In this document: positions 17,512 to 26,400 of the stretch, piece by piece
Numbering within the stretch: the stretch's first letter is position 1
How the letters are laid out: each line of letters opens with the position of its first letter
NCBI GenBank assembly: GCA_041640715.1
Contig: JBEPZU010000010.1
Coordinates: forward strand, 1 to 41,546
Direction of reading: 5' to 3'
DNA length: 41,546 nt
DNA from: DSFO01 sp041640715
Lineage (GTDB): Archaea; Thermoproteota; Thermoprotei; Gearchaeales; Gearchaeaceae
The notes under the pieces: generated by a model
The model's database searches: none
Seen by the model: only the letters and a program-made list of their open reading frames with translations
Told to the model about the DNA's origin: nothing
Made by a program: the position numbers and the translations under genes

Positions 17512-18653
17512 AGGAGATAAGAATAGGTTGTTCAGGCTGGTCCTATGAATCCTGGGAGGGAATATTTTATCCAAAGTGGGAGAAAAACAAACTAGCTTAT
17601 TATTCTAAGATCTTTAACACTGTAGAGGTGGATTCTACATTCTATTCGTTTCCTGAGAAATACGTAGTAGAGTCATGGTATAAGAATACTCCTCAAGATT
17701 TCATTTTCTCAGTCAAGATACCTAGGCTAATAACTCATGAAGAAAGGCTAAGCGCAAGCTCTTTGATAGTTTTGAGGAAATTCATTAATTTATTGGAACC
17801 TCTTAAAGATAAGCTTGGAGTCTTGCTTATACAATTGCCTCCTTCTTTTAATAGAGAAAGGTATTGGGATAGATTCGAGAAATTCATATCTTCAATAGAG
17901 CCAGGCTATAGATGGGCAGTCGAGTTCAGGGATGAAAGTTGGCTCTCAGATAAGACTTTCGAATTCCTATCGAGGCATGAAGTAGCCTATACTATAGTTG
18001 ATGAACCTTTACTTCCCAACCAAGTAGTCATAACGGCTGAATTTTCTCTAATTAGATTCCACGGTAGAGGCAAAAGTATTTGGTATAATTATCTTTATTC
18101 TGAAGAGGAGATTGAAGATTGGGCTTTTAAGGTTGAGGAGATAACTAAGAAATGTAAGCGAGTTTATTCTTATTTCAACAATCATTACAGAGCCTTTGCT
18201 GCTCTCAATGCTCTTCAGCTAATGAAGAGACTTAACATAATTAAGAATGAAGAATTATTGGAAAAGCTCAAGCTTTCTCTTAAAACCGATTTCCGAGGAT
18301 TACTTAGCTTCGCTGAAGAAAGGAAAAGCGATCTAATAGAAGAGTTAAAGAAATTCACGACCGAATCTAGGTTTGAAAGAGCTATCAATATACCTAAGGA
18401 AGAAATAAAGATCGATGAGGCAAGCGAAAAAAGACTGAGAGGTTGGGTTTCAGGTTATTTCATAGAAATAAATTTCGCAGAGAAAAAGATAAAGCATGAA
18501 TGTCAAGATTGGATCAATAGCGTTTCTAAAAACGAGTTCCTGTTATGTAAGCACATAATAGCTTTCATGAGGGAATTATCTGACAGTTATATAAAGAAGT
18601 TATTATCTATAGAAAAGAAAGATTGGAAACTAGAAGGTAGGATTTCCTTATGA
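17508..18653 (+). CDS. DUF72 (YecE-like) TIM-barrel protein with C-terminal SWIM-like zinc finger
   Basis: This protein has 381 residues. Residues 1-235 are a DUF72/COG1801 domain: IRIGCSGWSYESWEGIFYP, FNTVEVDSTFYSFP, FSVKIPRLITHEERL, WAVEFRDESWL and YSYFNNHYRAFAALNALQL are hallmark segments of this family, whose biochemical role is unsettled. An added 145-residue C-terminal part ends in a SWIM-like motif, H330-x-C332-x-D-W followed by C347-x-H349. The standard SWIM is CxC...CxH, so here the first Cys is His. The preceding ESRFERA and WVSGYFIEINF segments also resemble SWIM modules. SWIM fingers usually bind DNA or proteins. It starts at TTG with a GGAG upstream and is the last gene of the MoxR-VWA operon. 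Confidence 0.85.
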   Translation: MKEIRIGCSGWSYESWEGIFYPKWEKNKLAYYSKIFNTVEVDSTFYSFPEKYVVESWYKNTPQDFIFSVKIPRLITHEERLSASSLIVLRKFINLLEPLKDKLGVLLIQLPPSFNRERYWDRFEKFISSIEPGYRWAVEFRDESWLSDKTFEFLSRHEVAYTIVDEPLLPNQVVITAEFSLIRFHGRGKSIWYNYLYSEEEIEDWAFKVEEITKKCKRVYSYFNNHYRAFAALNALQLMKRLNIIKNEELLEKLKLSLKTDFRGLLSFAEERKSDLIEELKKFTTESRFERAINIPKEEIKIDEASEKRLRGWVSGYFIEINFAEKKIKHECQDWINSVSKNEFLLCKHIIAFMRELSDSYIKKLLSIEKKDWKLEGRISL

Positions 18654-19127
18654 GTTTCTAAGTTTTTTGACCCTTTTAATCACCCTCAATCTAGTTATAT
18701 GTCCTGTAAAAGATATCAACGCATAGGAAATAGCTGTAAAGGCAATTATTGAAGAGATATTCAAAAAGAACGAATTCAAGTAATAAAGCGCTAGGACTAA
18801 CAATAATAGGATGCTGTAAATTAAGAGATAATATTCGAAGATTCTGATCAAAGTTATCATCGATCTATGGGCTCCATTACTTTTATTCTCCAAGACTTCA
18901 AGTTCCATTAAATACATTTCATAAAAACTTCTACACCCTCTCAAATGTATAAAAGCAAACCAAGCGATTGGAACTAAAAATAGGCTGAAAAGTGCTCCTA
19001 TTCCAACAAATCCATGAAAGAATGGAAAATATGAAAAAACTAGCATTAGTGTTACTAGAATTATTCCTTCTATTGCTCTTATAGGTCTAGTACCTTCTAT
19101 GAAGAATTCTACCAATCCTCTAAACAC
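18648..19127 (-). CDS. Hypothetical four-span membrane protein
   Basis: This 159-residue protein of unknown function has about four membrane segments (residues 20-38, 40-58, 92-115, 117-140) with basic loops and a Lys/Arg-rich C-terminus (RLRVIKRVKKLRNS). Translation probably starts at GTG 19127. That codon lies about 25 bp from a TTTATAA element shared with the divergent marC gene. Its end overlaps the DUF72 stop by 6 bp in convergent orientation. No family was recognised. Confidence 0.6.
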   Translation of the reverse strand: MFRGLVEFFIEGTRPIRAIEGIILVTLMLVFSYFPFFHGFVGIGALFSLFLVPIAWFAFIHLRGCRSFYEMYLMELEVLENKSNGAHRSMITLIRIFEYYLLIYSILLLLVLALYYLNSFFLNISSIIAFTAISYALISFTGHITRLRVIKRVKKLRNS

Positions 19128-19148
19128 GAGTTTAGATGTTTTAAGAAA

Positions 19149-19155
19149 TTTATAA
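19149..19155. promoter_or_regulatory. TATA element apparently shared by divergent membrane protein gene and marC
   Basis: TTTATAA at 19149-19155 is centred 27 bp before the marC ATG (19179) and 25 bp before the GTG at 19127 on the other strand. No other box was seen in the 52-bp interval, so the element may drive both leaderless genes. Confidence 0.45.
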
Positions 19156-19178
19156 GCGTATTGAATTCTACTTTTCTC

Positions 19179-19766
19179 ATGATTGAAGAATTAGCAAGAG
19201 CTACGATTGCGCTTATAGTAGTCATGGATCCTATAGGTCTAGTGCCTATAATAGTTTCCTTGACCTCTGGGATTGGCAGAGAAGAACAGAAGAAAATGCT
19301 CAAAGTAACCTTATACGCTGCTACCGCGATACTGATTTCTTTCGCTATAGTAGGTCAGCAAGTTTTAAATCTATTTTCAATCTCCATAGCGAATTTCAGC
19401 GTAGCAGGAGGGTTACTTCTTTTGATTTTATCCCTTCAATTGCTTTTGAAAGGCTTTGATGTGTACGCTGGAAAAGAAGATATTGCAGTTATACCTTTGG
19501 CTTTCCCTTTGCTAGTAGGACCAGGAGCTATTACTGTCTTGATGTTATCCCTTCAAAAATATGGAATAGTCATAGCGTTGTCTTCAGCGTTTATAGCTAT
19601 AATTTTCACGGCTTTGGTATTTTGGTCGATAAACTCTATTTATAGGATACTAGGTAGAACAGGGTCTTTAATAGTAGCTAAGATCATGGCTATACTAACT
19701 GCAGCAATAGCGGTAGATTTCATAGTTGAGGGTTTGAGAGATATAATAAAAAGCTTTTATGCTTAA
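19179..19766 (+). CDS. MarC-family (UPF0056) integral membrane protein
   Basis: This 195-residue protein has six membrane spans. The diagnostic MarC segment is VVMDPIGLVPIIVSLTSG near the N-terminus, and the second half has IPLAFPLLVGPGAITVLMLSLQKYG. The family is related to the NAAT/SnatA group, some of which were reported to carry small neutral amino acids, though the role of most MarC proteins is unclear. I chose ATG 19179 over the in-frame TTG at 19161 because a TTTATAA box lies exactly 27 bp upstream. The ABC ATPase gene follows within a few bases. Confidence 0.88.
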   Translation: MIEELARATIALIVVMDPIGLVPIIVSLTSGIGREEQKKMLKVTLYAATAILISFAIVGQQVLNLFSISIANFSVAGGLLLLILSLQLLLKGFDVYAGKEDIAVIPLAFPLLVGPGAITVLMLSLQKYGIVIALSSAFIAIIFTALVFWSINSIYRILGRTGSLIVAKIMAILTAAIAVDFIVEGLRDIIKSFYA

Positions 19767-19768
19767 AA

Positions 19769-20686
19769 TTGTTATCCTCACTAGTGCTTGAAATAAGAGG
19801 TTTAACTAAAATATATGAAAATAAGGTAGTAGCGGTAGATGATATAAGTTTTGAGGTTAGGAATGGAGAAATAGTAGGTTTTGTAGGTTTGAACGGCGCA
19901 GGTAAAACAACTACTATTAAGGTTTCTTGCGGAGTTCTATTACCAACGCGAGGCACGGTTTTTGTGGATGGACTAGATATAACGAAGGAGAAGATAGAGG
20001 CTTCGAAAAGGGTAGCATGGTTGCCTGAAATCCCGATATTCGATCCTAATGCAAAGCCTATTCCTCTGCTTAAATATTTCGCTGGCTTCTACGGAATTAC
20101 AGGGTCTAAAGCTGAAGCGATAGCCATTGAGCTTCTAAAGAAAGTAGGTTTAGAAGAACATTTCAATAAGAAATTAGGTAAGTATTCCCAAGGGATGAGG
20201 AAAAGGTTCGCTTTAGCTGCTTCGATGATCTCAGATCCTCCTAATTACTTGTTCGATGAAGTTTTGAATGGCTTAGACCCTTCAGGAATACATTTCTTCA
20301 AATCTTTAGCTTTTGAATTCAAAAAACAAAATAAGGCAGTCTTGTTTTCTTCTCATATACTATCAGAGGTTGAAAACCTTGCTGATAGGGTCGTGATCAT
20401 ACACAAAGGCAAGATAATTAAAATTCTAAGTGCTTCTGATCTTAGGACTAGTGGCAAGAAGGTTTTGAGAATCGAATTCAAGAAATTAGATAATAACTTA
20501 TTGGATTTTTTGAAGAGTTATGGAGAAGTGGAAGTCGAAGGAAATTTAGTAATTGTTTCAGGATTTGAAGGAGAACCTGCTGAGTTGAATTTAGAGCTAT
20601 CTAAGAGAGGTTATATGATTAATTCTCTTGAATACAGAAAGACCAGCCTAGAAGAGTATTTCCTCAAGTTGATAGGAGAAGCATGA
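19769..20686 (+). CDS. ABC transporter ATPase (ABC-2 exporter type)
   Basis: This 305-residue nucleotide-binding subunit has Walker A GLNGAGKTTT, signature KYSQGMRKR, Walker B YLFDEVLNGLDP (the usual second acidic residue is present) and the switch His in FSSHILSEVENLADR. The C-terminal extension ends KTSLEEYFLKLIGEA, typical for DrrA/NatA-like exporters. The start is either TTG 19769 (two bases after marC) or GTG 19784, which would place the protein start at LEIRGL as in most homologues and sits 26 bp after a TTTTAT box. The stop overlaps the permease start, so the two genes are coupled. Confidence 0.93.
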   Translation: MLSSLVLEIRGLTKIYENKVVAVDDISFEVRNGEIVGFVGLNGAGKTTTIKVSCGVLLPTRGTVFVDGLDITKEKIEASKRVAWLPEIPIFDPNAKPIPLLKYFAGFYGITGSKAEAIAIELLKKVGLEEHFNKKLGKYSQGMRKRFALAASMISDPPNYLFDEVLNGLDPSGIHFFKSLAFEFKKQNKAVLFSSHILSEVENLADRVVIIHKGKIIKILSASDLRTSGKKVLRIEFKKLDNNLLDFLKSYGEVEVEGNLVIVSGFEGEPAELNLELSKRGYMINSLEYRKTSLEEYFLKLIGEA

Positions 20687-22131
20687 TGGGCATTGTATTG
20701 AATCAATTCTTGTACGATTTCAAGCGTTCTACTAAGAGCAAGACAGTTTTAATAATACTAGGCTTAATAATGCTTGCCAGCTTAGCGATATTGCCTTTAA
20801 CTTCTATTTCAATTCAGCCTCAATTTGGCAGTGGTATTTTCTTCTCCTATTATAAGAAAGACTCTAGCTATGAAATTTTGCTTTTTCTACACGATGCCTT
20901 CGGAGATCCTTTGAAGAATTATCAAATTAATTTGGATGTCAGCGAAGTAATAGGAGGAACTACTAATTTTATTTCAAGTTACAAATTAACCACGGATTCC
21001 TCTGGTTATGCGAGGATAAGCCTCGATTTGAAGCCTAACTCGACTTATTCAGTTGAAATAAATTCATTTATTTCAGAAGGTTTAGAGCCACGTTCTTTTA
21101 CCATATCTACTTCAACAAATGGAGAGACTTTTAAAGTAAGACCTGTGATGGATCCTTCTAATTCTTCGCGTTATAATTTATTGGTTTTCTATGTGGGACT
21201 TGGAGGCGAAAAACCTAATAATTACAAAGTTTACATAGATCCTCTAGGACCTGAAGCTGGAGGTATTAAAGAAACCTTTTTAGGAGAACTAAACGACTAC
21301 GCTAAAGTTTTCAAGCTAGATCCTTCACTATTCAATGTTCCTCAATTCCCCGCTAGGATAACAATAAAGGATACTAATGATATGGTCATTTCCACGTTGA
21401 TTACGCCCGTTATTGTGGAAGCTCCTCTTATACCTATAACCGTTAATCAAATCGTTTTCCTTTTTATTTCTGGTATTCTAGTGACTTTTATACCTTTAAT
21501 GGTCATATTAGCCGCGTACAATCTATATGGCAAAGACAAAATAACCGGGGTCTTGGATTTCATAATTTCCATGCCTATAACTAGAACTATTCTAGGCCTT
21601 TCTAGATATCTCTCCATAATTTCAACTGTAGTCCTAGCTATAGGTATTTCCTTAGCCTTGGCTGATCTTTTATTATATTATCGAATAGGTGAAACTTTTA
21701 GTCTAGAATACTGGTTCATCGCTTTGATAGGATTAACAGTCGCAGCTTCTGCCTTATTAGGCATAATTCTTTCGTTATCCAATGTTCTTAGATCAACAGG
21801 AGCTTTGTTAGGGGTTTCTATAGTAATTTGGCTCATTTTCGTCCTCCTTTGGGATCTCATAACATTCTTGGTAGCTTTAGCTTTCAACATTCAAGTTTCA
21901 TCAAGGGATTTTATAACGCTTAGCGTTACGCTTTCTTATTTCAACCCAGTGAAATACTTTGAGTTGTTATATACTTACATGACTAATTCTTATTTCGTTG
22001 GGTTTGGTCCTGAAAGTATAAGTATCCCTATAGCTGAGTTGGTTGATTTGCGAAGTCTTATAATAGCAGGGATAGCATGGGTCGTAATGCCATTTTTAAC
22101 GTTTATCTTTCTTCTAAGAACCAGAGATTGA
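20683..22131 (+). CDS. ABC-2 exporter permease with large extracytoplasmic beta domain
   Basis: This is a 482-residue permease. One membrane span (residues 20-42) is followed by about 210 residues that look extracytoplasmic and beta-rich, including LHDAFGDPLKNYQINLDV and LTTDSSGYARISLDLKPNSTYSVEI, similar in style to transthyretin-like/carboxypeptidase-regulatory domains. The C-terminal half has about six spans (258-480) of ABC-2 type. Such an insertion between span 1 and span 2 is found in several ABC-2 exporters. It may contact the cell surface layer or an exported substrate. It overlaps the ATPase gene by 4 bp and they form one exporter. Confidence 0.85.
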   Translation: MMGIVLNQFLYDFKRSTKSKTVLIILGLIMLASLAILPLTSISIQPQFGSGIFFSYYKKDSSYEILLFLHDAFGDPLKNYQINLDVSEVIGGTTNFISSYKLTTDSSGYARISLDLKPNSTYSVEINSFISEGLEPRSFTISTSTNGETFKVRPVMDPSNSSRYNLLVFYVGLGGEKPNNYKVYIDPLGPEAGGIKETFLGELNDYAKVFKLDPSLFNVPQFPARITIKDTNDMVISTLITPVIVEAPLIPITVNQIVFLFISGILVTFIPLMVILAAYNLYGKDKITGVLDFIISMPITRTILGLSRYLSIISTVVLAIGISLALADLLLYYRIGETFSLEYWFIALIGLTVAASALLGIILSLSNVLRSTGALLGVSIVIWLIFVLLWDLITFLVALAFNIQVSSRDFITLSVTLSYFNPVKYFELLYTYMTNSYFVGFGPESISIPIAELVDLRSLIIAGIAWVVMPFLTFIFLLRTRD

Positions 22132-22237
22132 TTCTTAGATTTTTGGAATATACATTTTAAAATAATTGAACTATATGAATTATTATATTTTATGATCTAT
22201 TGTTAGACATTTAAATTATAAAACAAACTTGAATTAA

Positions 22238-23326
22238 TTATTCGTATTTTTTTATTTCTTTATTTATTCTTCTATTTCTTATTAATAAAAATAAGATTAT
22301 TAAAATAAAAACTAACGTTGAAAGAAGTATGGTAAAAATATTATTAAAAATATTTATTACTTTTTTAACTGAAAACCAAGAGTAACCTATTCCTAGTATT
22401 TGGACTGTTTTTCCATTAGTAATTTGCAAATTAACATAAAAATTGTTCGCTTCAAAAAACACATTGTCTTGAGCGTTCTCTGTATCTAATAAAACGCCCA
22501 TTTTATTTCTAGTAGCGAGCATATATCCTAAGTTTGTTTCGTTAATGATGTCTTTGTTAAATTCTAATTTCAACAGAAGAGAAGATTCTTGGCTAGATTT
22601 TTTGTAGTTTTCAAGAGAAAATCTCAAGTAAGTTTTGTATTCTTTTTTATCGATTTCTTTAGTTTCATTTGCAACGATCTTTGATGATGGAATCACGATT
22701 AGACTTAAAATCATTTTTGCCCCATTACTTAAGTTGTATTCATAGGAAGCTTCGATCTCTAAGGTTTTTCCATTGCTTAAATTAAAACTTTTGCTCTTGA
22801 AATTCGCTTGAAGCTTGGAAGTATCAAATACATTCAAAATCTCTTTCGGTTCAATTATTTTATCTCCTGAGAAATCAATAATTTCGATGAGGGAGATCTT
22901 AGTTAAAACTAAGTCAAGTTCCTCTAATTTCTCATTTGGGCTAGTATAATAACTGAACGAAATGCTCGAGTTTTTGAATAAATTTATTTCAATCCCTTCT
23001 CCTTGAGATCCTAGGCATTTAATGGTCATCTCCGTTTCTTTTCTTGAAATTTCGAAATTCAAATTAAGGTTTCTAGCTTCCAATTCTTCAACCTTTCTAC
23101 TTTGAGAATCTATTTTTAAAATGTAGAGATTTTTACCTTCTGAGGCGCTTATTAGATAATAATCCTTTAATTCTTCAGTCCTCACTATTTCGTAGTTAGC
23201 ATTACCGAATCTTTCGTTCAGATATTTCAACGCAATGGATTTTACATCATCGCTCGATTCTTGAATAATTAGTGCATTATTGAATATAATTATGAAGATG
23301 AGTATAAGGGCGATGAAAGCTTTCAT
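22238..23326 (-). CDS. Exported membrane-anchored protein with PepSY-like N-terminal domain
   Basis: This 362-residue protein has an N-terminal signal peptide (residues 1-17, FIALILIFIIIFNNALII) and one C-terminal membrane span (about 328-352) followed by a basic tail, so most of it is outside the cell. Residues 28-80 (ALKYLNERFGNANYEIV, YYLISASEGKNLYILKIDSQSRKVEEL) resemble a PepSY domain, which in other proteins modulates peptidases or acts as a sensor. Residues 90-320 are beta-rich. The gene has its own TTTTAA box about 28 bp upstream and follows the membrane HTH gene by 41 bp. It may be the extracellular partner of that regulator (inference). Confidence 0.6.
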   Translation of the reverse strand: MKAFIALILIFIIIFNNALIIQESSDDVKSIALKYLNERFGNANYEIVRTEELKDYYLISASEGKNLYILKIDSQSRKVEELEARNLNLNFEISRKETEMTIKCLGSQGEGIEINLFKNSSISFSYYTSPNEKLEELDLVLTKISLIEIIDFSGDKIIEPKEILNVFDTSKLQANFKSKSFNLSNGKTLEIEASYEYNLSNGAKMILSLIVIPSSKIVANETKEIDKKEYKTYLRFSLENYKKSSQESSLLLKLEFNKDIINETNLGYMLATRNKMGVLLDTENAQDNVFFEANNFYVNLQITNGKTVQILGIGYSWFSVKKVINIFNNIFTILLSTLVFILIILFLLIRNRRINKEIKKYE

Positions 23327-23367
23327 AATATTTTTCCCATGAAATAAGTCTTTAAAATTAACTTTTT

Positions 23368-24186
23368 CTAGAAAGCCATAATCAGGAAATACGATATCGA
23401 GAATAGAAATACTATGATAGAACTTATTATGCTTTGTTCTAAGCTTATACCTTTGAATATTTGAATCGATTTTATCAATAGAAATAGACTAAGAGCTTGC
23501 AAAAGCAAGAAGACCGCTCTGATCACGTTCTCGTTAAAGGATAGAAACTGTAGGAAATTCCAGAAAAATGGGAAGGTTAATAAAGGAACTAATGCTATTG
23601 AAACTCCTAACATTAGCTCTATGTTGTTACCTCTCCTTCCTGATATCAAACTTGAGAAGATGTTAGTTATTATATAAATCATCGACCAATTTATTAGAAA
23701 ATTTATTATAGAAGTATAAAAACTTGTTGAACTTATCTCTACAATAAATAATAATCTCATTTCTAAATTTGAAACAAAAAAAGAATAAGATGAAGTTAAT
23801 ATGATTAGAGGAATTATGAATAAAAAATATTTATAATTTTGATTTAAATAAATTAATATGAAAGATACATTTATAAATGCCCTCTTTTCTGATACTCTCT
23901 CCTCTTCTAAGAAAATTTTTTCCCTGTTATTTTTTAAAAAATTATATAGAACTTTTCCTCTTTCATTGAGCTTATATCTTTTTTTATCGTCTTGTTTTAT
24001 AAATTCGCTCAAAGCAGATAAATGGTAATATATGCTACCTGTGCTTATGTTCAAAGTTCTCTTTAATTCAGAGAAGCTAACGCCGTCATTATTGGATAAT
24101 ATTTCTAAGATTTTAATTCTAACACGATTGCTCAAAACATTAAGAATTAAGGAATGCTTAGATTGATGCGACTCATCCATACTCAT
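23368..24186 (-). CDS. Membrane-anchored winged-helix transcription regulator
   Basis: In this 272-residue protein residues 10-85 form an ArsR-like winged helix (RVRIKILEILSNNDGVSFSELKRTLNISTGSIYYHLSALSEFI). After a charged linker there are about five membrane spans (residues 115-135, 142-158, 165-190, 200-222 and 230-270). Such fusions sense a membrane or surface signal and act directly on DNA as one-component regulators. The adjacent downstream PepSY-like protein is a candidate partner. The start is ATG 24186; a second ATG lies two codons later. Target genes are unknown. Confidence 0.8.
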   Translation of the reverse strand: MSMDESHQSKHSLILNVLSNRVRIKILEILSNNDGVSFSELKRTLNISTGSIYYHLSALSEFIKQDDKKRYKLNERGKVLYNFLKNNREKIFLEEERVSEKRAFINVSFILIYLNQNYKYFLFIIPLIILTSSYSFFVSNLEMRLLFIVEISSTSFYTSIINFLINWSMIYIITNIFSSLISGRRGNNIELMLGVSIALVPLLTFPFFWNFLQFLSFNENVIRAVFLLLQALSLFLLIKSIQIFKGISLEQSIISSIIVFLFSISYFLIMAF

Positions 24187-24337
24187 TAATATAAAGCGGA
24201 ATATTAATTATTTTCATAAATCTGTAGAGTATTTTATAAGCAGATAAAGTAATTTTGTGAAGTTTCTTATCAACAATTCTTCACATTAATTATATAGAAA
24301 CCAGAATAATCACAGATTTTATGAGAACTTCAAAACT

Positions 24338-25420
24338 TCATGCTTTTTTGAGCTTAGCTAGAATTTCACGGATTTCTTCATCGCTTAAAGTCTTTGTAGG
24401 CTTTTCTTCTAGAATACCATTTGGCCTTATTAATAATATGAGCGCTAACGTTATACTCAACGCTAAAGGCGTAAGCCAAACAGGTTCGAAGGGTAGAAAC
24501 TGTTTTAGGTTATACTTATAGAAGTCAATGATTCTGGTTACTGAAACAAACATTATGGCTCCTATAATACTTCCTAAATTATTGCCTGCTCCTCCTACGA
24601 TCACCATCACCCATACTAAGAATGTATGATCTACTCTGTTGTATGCTATAGCTATTACTGCTGAAGTATTCAAAGCAAAAAGAGCCCCACCTAAACCTGC
24701 AAGCGCACCTGCGAAAACCATCACGTTTCTTCTATATTTAACGATGTCTTTTCCTAAACTTCTAGCGAGCACTTCGTTATCTCTTATTGCCTTTAATACT
24801 CTTCCTAGAGGCGTTCTTAAAAAAATCCTTACTATGACATAAACGATAACAGCTAATGAGAGGAATAAGATCGATTTTATCCATTGAATTATGTTAGCAT
24901 CAAAGCCAAAATTCGATAACCATCCTAGCATTGAGGGGATCCATATTCCAAGAGAACCATTAACTGGGTATTTTGAATTGTAACCGATTACTATCAATGC
25001 TTCACCGAAGGCTAAAAGTGTCATGGCTAAATAATCTTCTCTAAGTCTTAATGCAGGATAGCTACTCACGAGACCTAGAAATGCTCCGAATGCCATCGCT
25101 GCTAAAAGAGAAAGTACTAGTAAGGAGACGGAAAGTATAGGGTCAGAACGTAATATTTTTTCTACTTGAGTTATCACGAAAGGATTGCTATCGCCATAAA
25201 ACTCTCCGTATTTTGATAGATCGTAAACGCTGTATATTAACAACCCTGGGAAGAATCCTATTATAAATGCTCCACCACTAACAGCTAGAACTTTCCCGAA
25301 ATTGGGAATTCCCATATAACCATATTCCATATTCAAGCTTATCGCTAGTATTGAAAATGCAGCTATCCAAGGAAGTATATCTCTTAAGAAAATCAAAGCG
25401 ATATCTAGTTCGCCAGCCAT
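24338..25420 (-). CDS. livM: Branched-chain amino acid ABC transporter permease LivM-like
   Basis: This 360-residue permease belongs to the LivM group: about nine to ten membrane spans, the EAA-like loop LGRVLKAIRDNEVLARSLGKDIVKYR (residues about 212-240), and the FLVWVMVIVGGAGNNLGSIIGA segment typical of the family. Its C-terminal tail is cytoplasmic and charged. It lies one base after the livH stop on the same strand. Together with LivH, LivG, LivF and LivK it makes a complete HAAT-family importer for branched-chain or related amino acids or aromatic compounds. Confidence 0.92.
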   Translation of the reverse strand: MAGELDIALIFLRDILPWIAAFSILAISLNMEYGYMGIPNFGKVLAVSGGAFIIGFFPGLLIYSVYDLSKYGEFYGDSNPFVITQVEKILRSDPILSVSLLVLSLLAAMAFGAFLGLVSSYPALRLREDYLAMTLLAFGEALIVIGYNSKYPVNGSLGIWIPSMLGWLSNFGFDANIIQWIKSILFLSLAVIVYVIVRIFLRTPLGRVLKAIRDNEVLARSLGKDIVKYRRNVMVFAGALAGLGGALFALNTSAVIAIAYNRVDHTFLVWVMVIVGGAGNNLGSIIGAIMFVSVTRIIDFYKYNLKQFLPFEPVWLTPLALSITLALILLIRPNGILEEKPTKTLSDEEIREILAKLKKA

Positions 25421-25421
25421 G

Positions 25422-26378
25422 TTACTTTCTTCTTCCTAATATACCTTGAGGCATAACTAGTAGCACTATGGCCATTATCACCAAAGGCACTAATAAAGCA
25501 TACTTAAATGCCTCTGAAAACCCTATCAAGGATAGAAAATAAGGAACAAGTATAGAACTTGATCCTACCAAAGCCCCACCAGGTATAGGACCAAATATGC
25601 TGTTCAATCCTCCAAGTATTGATGAAGCAAATATATAAGGTAAGAACGAATCCCCAGAAGTTGTAGTTACTGTGAAATGAAAGCCGAAGAATATGCCCGC
25701 TAAACCTCCTAAAGCCCCACTTAGGAACCAAGAAAAGCTATAAACTCTATCTACATTTATCCCTACTACAGAAGCTAATGATGCATTTTCTATTGCGGCC
25801 CTCATCGCTATTCCGAACTTTGTCTTATATAACAGCAAGTAAAGCAGAATAATTAATGCGACTACAGCTAATGGAGAAAAAATCGCGGCTCCAGAGATCC
25901 CCATTACTGAGATTTCGGTTCGCTTGAAATTTATGACAACTGTACTAACACGAAAGGTTTTTTGAATTGCGTCTGAGATTATGTTAATTAATCCAAAGAA
26001 GAATATGCTAAGCGCTAATGTGGCTACCATTAATCCTACTATATTCATACCTTTATCTAGTAGGGGTTTCATCAAAAGCTTATATTGCAGGAATGCAGCA
26101 ATACCTCCGAGTAAAAAGGCTAAGGGTAAATAATAATAAGGTACGATGTTTACTACTTGCTGGGCATATACTCCTGTATAGATTCCAAGAGAAAGATAGC
26201 CTGAGTAAGCAAAATTGGGTACCTTAGTAGTTAAATAGGTCAAAGTTAATCCTATACTGCAAAGTATCGTAACACTGCTTACCGTTACCACAGCTTCTAT
26301 CAAGTTTTTAATTTCAACGGAGATTAAGTAGGGTAATGAATAATTAATTAATTTTAAAGCATATATATCTAAAGGCAT
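25422..26378 (-). CDS. livH: Branched-chain amino acid ABC transporter permease LivH-like
   Basis: This LivH-type permease has about 318 residues and eight to nine spans. The EAA-like loop TKFGIAMRAAIENASLASVVGINVDRVY and the following SFLPYIFASSILGGLNSIFGPIPGG are characteristic. The frame is open further upstream to a TTG at 26444 and an ATG at 26423, but those starts would overlap or abut the divergent livK start. I choose ATG 26378 because the AT-rich TATATA element lies about 27 bp away. It pairs with LivM and lies one base before it. Confidence 0.88.
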   Translation of the reverse strand: MPLDIYALKLINYSLPYLISVEIKNLIEAVVTVSSVTILCSIGLTLTYLTTKVPNFAYSGYLSLGIYTGVYAQQVVNIVPYYYLPLAFLLGGIAAFLQYKLLMKPLLDKGMNIVGLMVATLALSIFFFGLINIISDAIQKTFRVSTVVINFKRTEISVMGISGAAIFSPLAVVALIILLYLLLYKTKFGIAMRAAIENASLASVVGINVDRVYSFSWFLSGALGGLAGIFFGFHFTVTTTSGDSFLPYIFASSILGGLNSIFGPIPGGALVGSSSILVPYFLSLIGFSEAFKYALLVPLVIMAIVLLVMPQGILGRRK

Positions 26379-26400
26379 AAAGCTAGATATTTTAAAAAAC

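Noticed and set aside
24218..24319. 8-bp inverted repeat AAATCTGT / ACAGATTT flanking the gap between the membrane regulator and livM
   Set aside because: The arms are about 85 bp apart and short enough to arise by chance in AT-rich DNA.
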